Source: DTFZ01 sp050260375 (GTDB lineage Bacteria > Bacillota > Clostridia > Christensenellales > SZUA-584). From it: a DNA stretch of 64,000 nt. The stretch is taken from NCBI GenBank assembly GCA_050260375.1, contig JBLNCA010000014.1, forward strand, positions 1 to 64,000. Reading direction: 5' to 3'. Numbering within the stretch: position 1 is the first letter of the stretch; every line of letters starts with the position of its first letter. This document shows, piece by piece, positions 16,194-24,779 of this stretch. The position numbers were made by a program, and so were the translations under genes. A model generated the notes under the pieces. The model did no database searches and was not told where the DNA came from. It saw only the letters and a program-made list of their open reading frames with translations.

Positions 16194-16249
16194 AGCCTTC
16201 CCCTTAGAGGGGAAGGTGGCGCGCAGCGCCGGATGAGGTGTATCTAAAA
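16194..16249 (+). repeat. Intergenic repeat unit, CCTTCCCC head, copy B
   Basis: Near-identical to 15911-15966. Both copies are followed about 50 bases later by AGTTTCTRATACAGGAGG and the GGC/GCC hairpin, so a block of about 130 bases has been duplicated. Confidence 0.8.
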
Positions 16250-16329
16250 CATATCAAAACAATCTTATTCCCTCATTCTTGTTAAACAAAAGTTTCTGAT
16301 ACAGGAGGATGGCTTAATCGCCAGCCATA

Positions 16330-16410
16330 CGGGGTCCCCAAAAAGTCGCGAGGCTTTTTGGGGTGTAAATGCGGGGTCCCCAAAAAGTCGTGAGGCTTTT
16401 TGGGGTGTAA
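16330..16410 (+). repeat. 38-bp hairpin repeat, two tandem copies
   Basis: Copies at 16330-16369 and 16372-16410: GGGGTCCCC, AAAAAG arm, TCGCGAGG or TCGTGAGG loop, CTTTTT arm, GGGGTGTAA. The stem CCCCAAAAAG/CTTTTTGGGG is perfect. Confidence 0.9.
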
Positions 16411-16450
16411 ACTCAAAACTCCTCCCGCTGCCGGGGAGGAGTTTTGAGTT
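16410..16450 (-). terminator. Strong terminator of the zinc-ribbon gene
   Basis: A stem of about 16 bp (AACTCAAAACTCCTCCC with GGGGAGGAGTTTTGAGTT) and a 6-base loop, 12 bases past the stop codon of the minus-strand gene. It may act in both directions. Confidence 0.85.
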
Positions 16451-16462
16451 TCAAAAGAGAGG

Positions 16463-17341
16463 TTAATCCTGAGGGCTTAAGTCCACTTTGCCGTTCGTAA
16501 TCGAATAGATTAAATTGTCGTAATTCCCATATGCCTTCTGCACGTATTTGTCGAAGTATATGAACGAGAAGAACAGCGCGCCCGCAACCAGAACCCATAA
16601 AAGCACGGAAAGAGCTATGTTCTTTTTGCTCTTGCTCATTTTTCTGGGCTCGCGCTTACGCGACTTTTCCTTGGGCTGCTCGCGTATTATTGGCTGCGAC
16701 GACGATCTGTAACGGCGCTCTGTAAGCTGAGAGTCCGTACTATCCTTCGGCGCGGTTTCAGACGTGTCGGCTTCTTCTATCTCAATCCAGCGCTTTTGAG
16801 GAACAGGCTCATCCGGTGAAGAAGACTGCTTCTTTTGCATGTACTCGCGCATGAACTCGTCCGGGTCGAAGTCCTGAAGGTCGTCTATCTCGGGCAGATT
16901 GATATTCATAAGGTTTTCGAGATACCGGGGGGAATAATCGTTGTCGTCCGCACCCGGCTCAACGGAGACGCCCGCTTTATCGTCCGCCGCGGCGCTCGCG
17001 TCTGGGCTGTATTTATGCGGAGCATCAGGCTCTACGGGGGATGTATCAGCGATAGGGGAAATTGGGTCAGTCGCTTCAAAAACGCCGCCCGCCGTATTTA
17101 AAACGGCATTCTCTTCGCGCGATTCATTTGCTTCCGCGTCAGAGGGGAAATCTTCGTTATAGACGATAAAACTCTGGGGAAAATCTTTAATCTTCGGCTT
17201 GCTGTCTTTGGCCACCGTACTGGCAGCGGCGTCGGATGATATGTTGTTCTTTATCTGTATGACTTCCACGACCGTTCCGCATCTGGGGCACAGCACATCG
17301 ATATTGCTGAGTTTATTGCCGCACTTAGGGCATCTTTCCAT
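16463..17341 (-). CDS. Zinc-ribbon, single-pass membrane protein of unknown function
   Basis: A 292-residue protein. A zinc ribbon lies at the N terminus (Cys 4, 7, 18, 21: CPKCG and CPRCG). A long, acidic, low-complexity middle (about 40-225) is probably disordered. A Lys/Arg-rich patch (KEKSRKREPRKMSKSKK) precedes one transmembrane helix (about 246-266) and a short outer tail. The layout suggests a cytoplasmic zinc ribbon tethered to the membrane. GGAGG lies 5 bases before the ATG. It is divergent from the cysteine desulfurase gene. No function can be assigned. Confidence 0.8.
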   Translation of the reverse strand: MERCPKCGNKLSNIDVLCPRCGTVVEVIQIKNNISSDAAASTVAKDSKPKIKDFPQSFIVYNEDFPSDAEANESREENAVLNTAGGVFEATDPISPIADTSPVEPDAPHKYSPDASAAADDKAGVSVEPGADDNDYSPRYLENLMNINLPEIDDLQDFDPDEFMREYMQKKQSSSPDEPVPQKRWIEIEEADTSETAPKDSTDSQLTERRYRSSSQPIIREQPKEKSRKREPRKMSKSKKNIALSVLLWVLVAGALFFSFIYFDKYVQKAYGNYDNLIYSITNGKVDLSPQD

Positions 17342-17451
17342 AATTACCTCCGAAGTATTTACTGGTAAGTATATAATAAAGCTTAAAAAAACACTTCGCG
17401 CATGTTATTATAACTATTATATACTATTTTTGTAGCGGAGGCACTATTTTT

Positions 17452-18567
17452 TTGGAAATATATCTCGACAACGCGGCAACGACAAAACCGGTGCTGGAAA
17501 AAGCGCTGGAATATCATATGCGGCAGGGCTGGTACAATCCTTCGTGCGCCTACGGGCCCGCGGCAAACGTGTTTATAGAAATGAAAAGGGCGCGCGAGAT
17601 GCTTAAAAGCATAACGGGCGCGACGGGGGACTGCCTGTTCACGTCGGGCGGCACGGAAGCCAACAACACGGCCATTATGTCGTCCTTCAAGCCGGGCGCC
17701 CATTATATAACGAGCTCAATTGAGCACCCGTCGGTATATAACGCGTTCAAACACATAGAATCGCTGGGCGCGAGCGTCGATTACATCAAGCCTCATGGCT
17801 TTCTGATAAGGGCGCAGGACGTAGCGGGAGCGGTGAGAAATAACACGGCGCTTGTGAGCATAATGAACGTAAACAACGAAACAGGCGCGCTCAACGACAT
17901 AGCGGCCATAGCACGGGCGGTAAAGTCGGCAAACGAAGCGGCGCTGTTCCATTCGGACGGCGTGCAGGCGCTTTTTAAAACGGCTATAGACCTCAGCGCA
18001 AATGTGGATTATTATACTGTAAGCGCGCACAAGATACATGCGTTAAAAGGCACGGGCGCGCTGCTTACCGCAAGGGACGCGGCGCTGCGCGGTCTGCTGC
18101 ACGGCGGCGAGCAGGAGTATACGCTGCGGCCCGGCACAGAGAACACTCTGGGTATACAGGCGTTTGGCGAAGCGCTTGAGCGGGGCAGGGCAGGCTTCCC
18201 CGAAGCGGTCAAAAGGGTGGAGGCGCTGCAAAATAGGCTAATTGGCGCGCTCGAAAGTATGCAGGACGCGCGCTTAAACCTGCCGGCAAGCAAAGTGCCC
18301 CATATCGTCAGCGTCTCTTTCCCCGGCGTGCGTGCCGAGGTGCTCGTGCGCGTGCTGGGCGATAAGGGGATATATGTAGGCACGGGCGCGGCGTGTTCGC
18401 GCGGCAAGGTAAGCAGGGTGCTGCTGGAAAGCGGGTTCAGCAAACAGGAGGCCGAAGGCACGATAAGGATAAGCATGAGCGCGCTCAATACGGAATCCGA
18501 CATCGACATATGCGCGGAAGAGCTTGAAAAGGCAGTGAAGAAGTTAAGGAGTTTTGGCAGAAGATAG
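17452..18567 (+). CDS. Cysteine desulfurase (NifS/IscS family)
   Basis: A 371-residue PLP enzyme that removes sulfur from cysteine and passes it on as a persulfide. The PLP lysine is in VSAHKIHALKGTGAL (about 195), and the active-site cysteine is in YVGTGAACSRGKVSRVL (about 320). N-terminal YLDNAATTKP is typical. A TTG start with GGAGG 10 bases upstream is the only start that fits. It lies 1 base before thiI, so its likely job is to supply sulfur to ThiI for 4-thiouridine (and perhaps thiamine). Confidence 0.95.
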   Translation: MEIYLDNAATTKPVLEKALEYHMRQGWYNPSCAYGPAANVFIEMKRAREMLKSITGATGDCLFTSGGTEANNTAIMSSFKPGAHYITSSIEHPSVYNAFKHIESLGASVDYIKPHGFLIRAQDVAGAVRNNTALVSIMNVNNETGALNDIAAIARAVKSANEAALFHSDGVQALFKTAIDLSANVDYYTVSAHKIHALKGTGALLTARDAALRGLLHGGEQEYTLRPGTENTLGIQAFGEALERGRAGFPEAVKRVEALQNRLIGALESMQDARLNLPASKVPHIVSVSFPGVRAEVLVRVLGDKGIYVGTGAACSRGKVSRVLLESGFSKQEAEGTIRISMSALNTESDIDICAEELEKAVKKLRSFGRR

Positions 18568-18568
18568 C

Positions 18569-19744
18569 ATGGAAAACATAATCATCATAAGGTACGCTGA
18601 GATACATTTGAAAGGGCTTAACAGGCCGTATTTTGAAAAGGCGCTTGTAAAGAACATCGAAGCGGCGCTTAAAGACGTTGCCGGCGCGAGAGTGAGCAGG
18701 GGAGAGAGCCGCATATACATAGAGGGAGTAGCCGAGGCGGATTATAACAGGACGTTTGACGCATTGGGAAAAGTGTTCGGCATACATTCATTCAGCCCCG
18801 CGGTGCGGCTTGAACAGGACATACAAAAAGCGGCGCTGACGCTCGCAGATATGGTAAAGTCCGAGAAGGAAAGGCTGCGGCTTGAAACAGCCGCGTTCAG
18901 GGTGGAAGCGAAGCGGGCGGACAAGCGGTTCCCGCTTAACTCGATAGATATCGCAAGGCAGGCGGGAGCGATAATACTGGAGAACGTCGACGGGCTAAAT
19001 GTGAACCTCGAGAACCCGGATATTACCGCATACCTGGAAATGCGCGAGATGGCGTACTGCTACACGCAGGTAATGAAAGGCCCCGGCGGCATGCCGGTAG
19101 GATGCAACGGCAGCGCGATGCTGCTGCTGTCAGGCGGCATAGACAGCCCGGTAGCGGGCATAATGGTAGCCAAGCGCGGTGTTTCGCTGTCGGCGGTGCA
19201 CTTCGAGAGCTTCCCGTATACGAGCGACAAGGCGCTCGATAAAGTCGTCGACCTGGCCAAGTTAATGGCGAAGTACACCGGAGCGATAAAGCTGCACGTG
19301 ATACGGTTTACCGACATTCAGATGAAGCTCTATCAGGACTGCCCGCCCGATTACCTGACGGTGCTCATGCGCCGCTTCATGATGCGCATAGCGCAAAAGC
19401 TGGCAATTGCCGACGGATGCCTTGCGCTGGCGACGGGGGAGAGCGTGGGGCAGGTGGCGAGCCAGACGCTCGAGAACCTTGCGGCAACCAACAGCGTCGT
19501 TTCATTGCCGGTGCTGCGGCCGCTCATTGCGATGGACAAGGAGGAGATAATCGAGCGTGCCCAATGCTACGGCACGTACAAGACGTCGATACTGCCTTTT
19601 GAGGACTGCTGTACGGTGTTCGTGCCGAAGCATCCGGTAACACGGCCGCGGCTAGGTGATGTGGAGAATGCGGAAGAAGCGCTCGATATAAACGGTATGG
19701 CAGACGCGGCGATAGCCGCGGACAACGTGAAAATAATAGAATAA
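18569..19744 (+). CDS. thiI: tRNA 4-thiouridine synthase ThiI
   Basis: A 391-residue enzyme that adenylates U8 of tRNA and transfers sulfur to it. An N-terminal ferredoxin-like/THUMP region (about 1-165) is followed by a PP-loop ATPase domain with SGGIDSPVAG (about 184) and the C-terminal FEDCCTVFVPKHP. There is no rhodanese domain, as in most Firmicutes. The start ATG at 18569 gives the family N terminus (IIIIRYAEIHLKG); an in-frame TTG at 18554 would overlap the desulfurase and sits only 2 bases from an AAGGAG. Confidence 0.95.
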   Translation: MENIIIIRYAEIHLKGLNRPYFEKALVKNIEAALKDVAGARVSRGESRIYIEGVAEADYNRTFDALGKVFGIHSFSPAVRLEQDIQKAALTLADMVKSEKERLRLETAAFRVEAKRADKRFPLNSIDIARQAGAIILENVDGLNVNLENPDITAYLEMREMAYCYTQVMKGPGGMPVGCNGSAMLLLSGGIDSPVAGIMVAKRGVSLSAVHFESFPYTSDKALDKVVDLAKLMAKYTGAIKLHVIRFTDIQMKLYQDCPPDYLTVLMRRFMMRIAQKLAIADGCLALATGESVGQVASQTLENLAATNSVVSLPVLRPLIAMDKEEIIERAQCYGTYKTSILPFEDCCTVFVPKHPVTRPRLGDVENAEEALDINGMADAAIAADNVKIIE

Positions 19745-19798
19745 CACGGCTGCCTATAAGACCGCGAGGCTTTTAAGGCGGCAAGGGGGTAATAGAAG

Positions 19799-19936
19799 GT
19801 GAGCAATTCAAAAAGCGGCGGAAAAGCTACGAAAGCAGGCAGGCGCAAGCGCACGGTAAGGATTATACAGGGCGCCATAGCCATCGTCATAGCGCTCGGT
19901 ATGATAGTTACTATGTTTATAGTGTTTCTTGAATAA
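19799..19936 (+). CDS. Small basic single-pass membrane protein (45 aa)
   Basis: A GTG start with GGGGG 9 bases upstream. A basic N terminus (KSGGKATKAGRRKRTVR) is followed by one membrane helix (IIQGAIAIVIALGMIVTMFI) ending in VFLE. It resembles the small one-helix proteins (for example DUF4044-type) common in Firmicutes, but I cannot name a family. It lies 54 bases after thiI on the same strand, perhaps co-transcribed. Confidence 0.6.
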   Translation: MSNSKSGGKATKAGRRKRTVRIIQGAIAIVIALGMIVTMFIVFLE

Positions 19937-20103
19937 TTAGAGATTTATTGAGAGCCTATGACAAAGTTCCTGTCGGAAAAATGAATATAATTTTAAGCTA
20001 AAACCCGAATATCAACATGGTCATCTGAACTCTGCCAGTGAAGGGCAAACGTTAATTCATAAAATCCTCGCAGAAGCGCCCAGCCGCCCGTACCGGAGTA
20101 CAA

Positions 20104-20140
20104 GCGGGGTCCCCCAAAAGATAAATCTTTTTGGGGCGGT
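20104..20140 (+). repeat. 38-bp hairpin repeat, variant without the GTGAGG loop
   Basis: CGGGGTCCCC, stem CCAAAAGAT/ATCTTTTTGG around a 2-base loop, GGGGCGGTAG. The 357-base gap 19937-20293 holds this copy, another at 20191, a separate hairpin and the terminator; no gene is seen. Confidence 0.75.
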
Positions 20141-20154
20141 AGAGTGGGCAAGGC

Positions 20155-20182
20155 CCGATGACAAACTTTAGTTTGTCATCGG
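20155..20182. repeat. Perfect 13-bp inverted repeat
   Basis: CCGATGACAAACT and AGTTTGTCATCGG separated by two T residues. It has no T-tract, so it is not an obvious terminator; it may be a further diverged hairpin element. Confidence 0.7.
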
Positions 20183-20190
20183 TTTGATAT

Positions 20191-20229
20191 GGGGTCCCCA
20201 GCAAACTGTGAGGCTTGGTGGGGTGTAGA
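20191..20229 (+). repeat. 38-bp hairpin repeat
   Basis: GGGGTCCCC, GCAA arm, ACTGTGAGGC loop, TTGG arm, TGGGGTGTAG. The stem has one internal G-G mismatch, also present in the copy at 42528. Confidence 0.85.
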
Positions 20230-20230
20230 C

Positions 20231-20257
20231 AAAAGCCCCGAACGAATCGGGGCTTTT
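20231..20257 (-). terminator. Terminator of the hydrogenase operon
   Basis: AAAAGCCCCGA and TCGGGGCTTTT form an 11-bp perfect stem with a 5-base loop, 37 bases past the hndD stop. It works in either direction. Confidence 0.85.
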
Positions 20258-20293
20258 ATCAGTTGTTAATAACGTTAGGTATTAGGGGTAAAC

Positions 20294-22036
20294 TTATTTA
20301 TACTTCGGCCTTGCCACATAATGCGTGTGCAGCAGATCGTGCGCCTTATGGCTGCCCGGGCTTCCGAGGAACTCCTCGTAGAGCTTCTGCACTTCAGCGT
20401 TTTTATGCGACTTTCTCTTCGGCTTGCCTGCGTCTTCCATATATGTGGCTTTGGCGCGCAGCACATATGGAGAAACCTCCATCCTTTTCTCAGCCGAAAC
20501 GATGGGCTGTCCGCCGCCCGTTACGCAGCCGCCGGGGCATCCCATTATCTCTATGAAATGGTATGTCTTTTTGCCCGCTCTCACGGCTTCAAGCAGCTTT
20601 TTAGCATTGCCCGTGCCGCTTGCCACCGCGACGCTTATATCCATGCCTGCGATGTTTATCGTGGCTTCCTTGACGCCGTCTATGCCTCTTACCGCGGTGT
20701 AGTCTATGTCCTTAAGATCCTGGCCCGTCAGTATGTCGGCCACGGTGCGCAGCGCGGCTTCCATAACGCCGCCCGTCGCGCCGAATATTACGCCAGCGCC
20801 CGTCGATTCGCCGAGCACGCTGTCGAAGTCCTCGTCAGGGAGTCTTGCGAAGTCTATGTTGGACTGCTTAATCATCTTGGCGAGCTCCCTCGTTGTAAGC
20901 ACCGCGTCAACGTTAGGCACGCCGTCGTTTTTGAGCTCTTCTCTTTCCTTTTCAAACTTCTTGGCCGTGCAGGGCATTACCGATACAACGTATATGCTCT
21001 TCGGGTCAAGATTCAGTTTCTTCGCAAGATACGACTTGATAACCGCGCCCTCCATCTCGTGAGGCGACTTGCACGACGAGAGGTTTTCGAGGAAATCGGG
21101 GAAGAACATCTCGCAGTATTTTATCCAGCCGGGGCTGCAGGACGTGATCAAAGGAAGCTTTCCGCCGTTCTTGATCCTGTCTAAGAGCTCCGTGCCTTCC
21201 TCCATAATCGTAAGGTCGGCCGCGAAGTCGGTGTCAAACACCTTTTCAAAGCCTATACGGCGCAGCGCAGCAGCCATCTTGCCGGTAACGCTTGTTCCCA
21301 TCGGAAGGCCGAATTCTTCGCCCAGCGCGAAACGTACGGCGGGAGCGGTCTGCACGAACACATGCTTTGTTTTATCATGCAGCGCGGCCCAAACCTTGTC
21401 TATCTCGCTCTTCTCGGAAAGCGCTCCCACCGGGCAGACGGTGATGCACTGCCCGCAGTTGATGCACAGCACGTCGTTTAAGCCTTTCCCGAAAACGGGC
21501 TCTATCGTCGTCTTGAATCCTCTGTTCGTAGCACCGATAGCGCCTATTTTCTGAACTTTGCTGCACATCGCTATGCAGCGCCTGCAGAGTATGCACTTGT
21601 TCTGGTCGCGCACTATAGAAGGCGAAGACGTATCGACAGGCTTGTCTGTCTTTTCGCCTTCGAAAACCGTGTCGTCTTCCACGCCGAGCTCTTCGCAGAG
21701 CTTCTGAAGCTCGCAGTTCCTGTTTCTGACGCAGCTTAAGCACTTCTTCTCGTGGTTGGAAAGAATGAGCTCCAAGTTCGTCTTTCTCGCGTCCTGCACC
21801 CTCTTGGAATTAGTGGATACGACCATGCCGTTGCTTACCGGCAGCACGCAGGCGGCCTGAAGGCCTCTTCCGCCTTCTATCATTTCCACGAGGCACATCC
21901 TGCACGCGCCTATCGCGTTAACGCCCTTCAAATAGCAGAGCGTAGGTATTTTAATATTAGCTTTTCTTGCCGCTTCAAGCACCGTAGTGTTGTCGGGCAC
22001 TTCCACTTTTATGCCGTCTATCGTTAAAGATACCAT
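20294..22036 (-). CDS. hndD: NADH-linked [FeFe]-hydrogenase catalytic subunit (HndD/HydA)
   Basis: A 580-residue catalytic subunit that makes or oxidises H2 at the H-cluster. Order of domains: a [2Fe-2S] ferredoxin (Cys 34, 45, 48, 63), a His-Cys3 [4Fe-4S] motif (His 95, Cys 99, 102, 108), two [4Fe-4S] clusters (CILCRRCIAMC, CINCGQCITVC), then the H domain with TSCSPGW (298-304), MPCTAKKFE (354-362) and EIMGCPGGCVTGGGQP (from 496), and a small-subunit-like C terminus. Clustered with NuoF- and NuoE-like subunits, it matches trimeric or tetrameric NAD(P)-linked, probably electron-bifurcating hydrogenases. It is last in the operon, 18 bases after hndC. Confidence 0.96.
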   Translation of the reverse strand: MVSLTIDGIKVEVPDNTTVLEAARKANIKIPTLCYLKGVNAIGACRMCLVEMIEGGRGLQAACVLPVSNGMVVSTNSKRVQDARKTNLELILSNHEKKCLSCVRNRNCELQKLCEELGVEDDTVFEGEKTDKPVDTSSPSIVRDQNKCILCRRCIAMCSKVQKIGAIGATNRGFKTTIEPVFGKGLNDVLCINCGQCITVCPVGALSEKSEIDKVWAALHDKTKHVFVQTAPAVRFALGEEFGLPMGTSVTGKMAAALRRIGFEKVFDTDFAADLTIMEEGTELLDRIKNGGKLPLITSCSPGWIKYCEMFFPDFLENLSSCKSPHEMEGAVIKSYLAKKLNLDPKSIYVVSVMPCTAKKFEKEREELKNDGVPNVDAVLTTRELAKMIKQSNIDFARLPDEDFDSVLGESTGAGVIFGATGGVMEAALRTVADILTGQDLKDIDYTAVRGIDGVKEATINIAGMDISVAVASGTGNAKKLLEAVRAGKKTYHFIEIMGCPGGCVTGGGQPIVSAEKRMEVSPYVLRAKATYMEDAGKPKRKSHKNAEVQKLYEEFLGSPGSHKAHDLLHTHYVARPKYK

Positions 22037-22054
22037 GTCTTTTTCTCCCCTTTC

Positions 22055-23845
22055 CTACTTCTTGCTGATAGCGCCGAATCTGCACTTGCCCATGCATGCG
22101 CCGCACTTGATACACTTTGATTTGTCTATTTCGTGAGGCTCTTTCACCTTGCCGGATATAGCGCCTACCGGGCAGACCTTAGCGCAGGCCGTGCACCCTA
22201 TGCACTTCGACTTGTCTATAATATAGTTCAGGAGCGCCTTGCAGTGGCCTGCGGGGCATCTCTTTTCCTTTATGTGCGCCTCGTACTCGTCGCGGAAATA
22301 GCGTATCGTCGAGAGCACGGGGTTGGGAGCGGTTTTGCCGAGTCCGCAGAGCGCCGCGTTCGTTATGTTGCGTCCGAGGCTTTCGAGCTTTTCTATGTCG
22401 CCTTCTTGGCCGTTGCCCGAAACTATGCGCTCCAATATCTCAAGCATGCGCTTCGTGCCTATACGGCAGGGCGGGCATTTGCCGCACGATTCGTCTACCG
22501 TGAAGTCGAGGAAGAACCTTGCGACGTCTACCATACAGTTGTCCTCGTCCATGACAATAAGGCCACCGCTGCCCATCATCGAGCCGATAGCCGTAAGCGA
22601 ATCGTAGTCGATGGGGGTGTCAAGATGCGTAAACGGTATGCAGCCGCCCGAAGGGCCGCCCGTCTGCGCGGCCTTGAAAGCCTTGCCGCCGGGTATGCCG
22701 CCGCCGATGTCGTATATTATCTCGCGCAGCGTCGTGCCCATAGGCACTTCCACAAGGCCGGTGTTGTTTATCTTGCCGCCGAGCGCGAATACCTTCGTGC
22801 CCTTGCTCTTTTCCGTCCCTATCGACTTGAACCACTCGGGCCCCTTTAATATTATCTGTGCAATATTGGCGAACGTTTCAACGTTGTTTATAATCGTCGG
22901 CTTGCCAAACAGGCCCTGGTTCGCGGGGAACGGGGGCTTGGGCGTGGGTTCGCCTCTGTTTCCTTCGATGGAATGGATAAGAGCCATCTCTTCGCCGCAT
23001 ACGAACGCGCCCGCGCCGAGACGTATCTCAATATCAAAGTCGAATCCGGTGCCGAATATGTCCTTGCCGAGCAGCCCGTACTCTCTCGCCTGCTTGATGG
23101 CAATCTCAAGCCGCTTTACGGCGATTGGGTACTCCGCACGTACGTATATATATCCCATGTTGGCGCCTATTGCATAGCCCGCTATGGCCATAGCTTCCAG
23201 CACCGAGTGTGGGTCGCCTTCCAGCACGCTCCTGTCCATGAACGCGCCCGGGTCGCCTTCGTCGGCGTTGCATATGACGTACTTCTGAGCGCCCGCGGCG
23301 TTGCGGCAGAACTGCCACTTCATGCCGGTGGGGAAGCCGCCGCCTCCGCGTCCGCGAAGCCCGCTGTCCTTAATTATGTCTATAACCTGCTGCGGCTCGT
23401 ATTCGGTAAGGCACTTTCCAAGAGCCTTGTAACCGTCGAAAGCGATGTATTCCTCGATCTTCTCGGGGTCGATGACGCCGCAGTTCTTAAGCGCAATACG
23501 CGTCTGCTTTTTGTAGAACTCAATGTTGTTAAGCGACGTCTCTACGCCCTCGGAGCCTTCCTTGTAAAGCAGCCTTTGTACTATTCTGCCCTTTAAAAGG
23601 TGCTCGCTGACTATTTCGGGAACGTCTTCCACTTTAACTCTGGAATAGAAGCTGCCCTCGGGGTATACGATGACTACCGGCCCTGCTTCGCACAGCCCGA
23701 AGCACCCCGTACGGACGACTTTGACTTCCTTGTCAAGGCCCTGTTTTGCTATCTCTTCGTTGAATTTATCCATTATCTTGGGCGAATTGGACGACGTGCA
23801 TCCTGTTCCGCCGCAGATAAGTACGTGAGAACGGTAAATATTCAT
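22055..23845 (-). CDS. hndC: Hydrogenase NADH/FMN subunit, NuoF-like (HndC/HydB)
   Basis: A 596-residue flavoprotein that exchanges electrons with NAD(H). An N-terminal thioredoxin-like [2Fe-2S] domain (about 1-90) leads to the NuoF core with the glycine-rich GRGGGGFPTGMKW (about 164) and CNADEGDPGAFMDRSVLEG (NADH/FMN site). The [4Fe-4S] motif CGKCPPCRIGTKRM and a C-terminal 2x[4Fe-4S] ferredoxin (CIGCTACAKVC, CIKCGACMGKC) follow. Its start overlaps the hndB stop (ATGA). In bifurcating enzymes this subunit holds the flavin at the branch point. Confidence 0.96.
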   Translation of the reverse strand: MNIYRSHVLICGGTGCTSSNSPKIMDKFNEEIAKQGLDKEVKVVRTGCFGLCEAGPVVIVYPEGSFYSRVKVEDVPEIVSEHLLKGRIVQRLLYKEGSEGVETSLNNIEFYKKQTRIALKNCGVIDPEKIEEYIAFDGYKALGKCLTEYEPQQVIDIIKDSGLRGRGGGGFPTGMKWQFCRNAAGAQKYVICNADEGDPGAFMDRSVLEGDPHSVLEAMAIAGYAIGANMGYIYVRAEYPIAVKRLEIAIKQAREYGLLGKDIFGTGFDFDIEIRLGAGAFVCGEEMALIHSIEGNRGEPTPKPPFPANQGLFGKPTIINNVETFANIAQIILKGPEWFKSIGTEKSKGTKVFALGGKINNTGLVEVPMGTTLREIIYDIGGGIPGGKAFKAAQTGGPSGGCIPFTHLDTPIDYDSLTAIGSMMGSGGLIVMDEDNCMVDVARFFLDFTVDESCGKCPPCRIGTKRMLEILERIVSGNGQEGDIEKLESLGRNITNAALCGLGKTAPNPVLSTIRYFRDEYEAHIKEKRCPAGHCKALLNYIIDKSKCIGCTACAKVCPVGAISGKVKEPHEIDKSKCIKCGACMGKCRFGAISKK

Positions 23846-24231
23846 TTTACTGCCTCCTTGTCGTTGCTCTCATAGTAGCCTATCGTATATTCCTTAACGG
23901 GGTTGCCGTTGACGATATGCTCGGTGACTATCCTCGCGACCATGGAGGGCGTTACCTTGACGTACGTCACTTTTTCAGCTCCCGGCGTATAGACCTCGAC
24001 CATAGGCTCGAGGCGGCATACGCCTATGCATCCCGTCTGGGAAACAATCACGTTGGTTAGATTCCTCTTTGCGACCTCTTCAACAAAAGCGGTAAGAACG
24101 GGGCGGGCGCCTGCCGCAATGCCGCACGTCGCCATGCCGACGACGACTCTTACGCCTTCGCCTTTCTTTCTCAAATCGATTTGAGCCAATGTTTTATTTC
24201 TTATTTCCTCTAATTCCTTTAAGGATTTCAT
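23842..24231 (-). CDS. hndB: [2Fe-2S] ferredoxin-like hydrogenase subunit (HndB-like)
   Basis: A 129-residue thioredoxin-like [2Fe-2S] protein. Four cysteines lie in VGMATCGIAAGAR and QTGCIGVCRLEP, the usual ligand arrangement. HndB of Desulfovibrio is an electron-transfer subunit of the NADP-reducing hydrogenase. It has a strong GGAGG 9 bases before its ATG, and both ends overlap neighbouring genes by ATGA. Confidence 0.9.
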   Translation of the reverse strand: MKSLKELEEIRNKTLAQIDLRKKGEGVRVVVGMATCGIAAGARPVLTAFVEEVAKRNLTNVIVSQTGCIGVCRLEPMVEVYTPGAEKVTYVKVTPSMVARIVTEHIVNGNPVKEYTIGYYESNDKEAVK

Positions 24232-24779
24232 ACCTCATTACCTCCAAAAACTTGTGCAATTCCTTCCTGTAAAAACTCGCGGATAAACTTTGAGACTTCA
24301 GGCTCCGATACGGATACGCCGCCGAGCGCAGCCTTTATCTCTCTGGTGTCATACAAAAACGCATCATCTTTTTTTGCGGAAAATACAAAATCAATTTGTG
24401 GATTCAGCAATGTCAAGGTGTATATGGTTTCTGCGATGTCACCCAATGGCGGGCGGTCTATATGAGAATACTTGTAAACAGCAGTCAGCTTTGTGCCATT
24501 GCCGGGGGAGGAAGCTATTTCAAGGCTTCCGCCGGTATTCTCAACGCCGGCTGTAAAAAGCGGTATCCCAAGCCCTACTTTTCTTGTTGTCCTCGACGTC
24601 ACGAACGGACTTTTGACTTTGGCCAGCATTTCTTCGCTCATACCGCATCCGTTGTCTTCTATATCGATCGTAAGAGTGTCTTTGCTCTTATCGATCTCCA
24701 TGCTTATTGTTATGAGGCTTGCTCCGGCACGGATAGAATTTTCGGCAATATCGAGTATGTGCAAAGATATGTCTCTCAT
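24228..24779 (-). CDS. GHKL ATPase of the hydrogenase operon (kinase-like)
   Basis: A 183-residue protein with a histidine-kinase-type ATP-binding fold. The N box is HILDIAENSIRAGAS (about 7-21), G1 is IEDNGCGMSEE and G2 is KVGLGIPLFTAGVENTGG. There is no HisKA dimerisation or receiver domain. Such genes are commonly found between the NuoE- and HndB-like genes in clostridial hydrogenase operons; the substrate is unknown. It might act with the sensory proteins encoded upstream. It overlaps hndA and hndB by ATGA. Confidence 0.85.
   Translation of the reverse strand: MRDISLHILDIAENSIRAGASLITISMEIDKSKDTLTIDIEDNGCGMSEEMLAKVKSPFVTSRTTRKVGLGIPLFTAGVENTGGSLEIASSPGNGTKLTAVYKYSHIDRPPLGDIAETIYTLTLLNPQIDFVFSAKKDDAFLYDTREIKAALGGVSVSEPEVSKFIREFLQEGIAQVFGGNEV

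Noticed and set aside
18554..18568. Upstream TTG start for thiI
   Set aside because: It lies 2 bases from AAGGAG and overlaps the desulfurase gene; the ATG at 18569 gives the family's N terminus. Some doubt remains because the ATG has no good ribosome-binding site.
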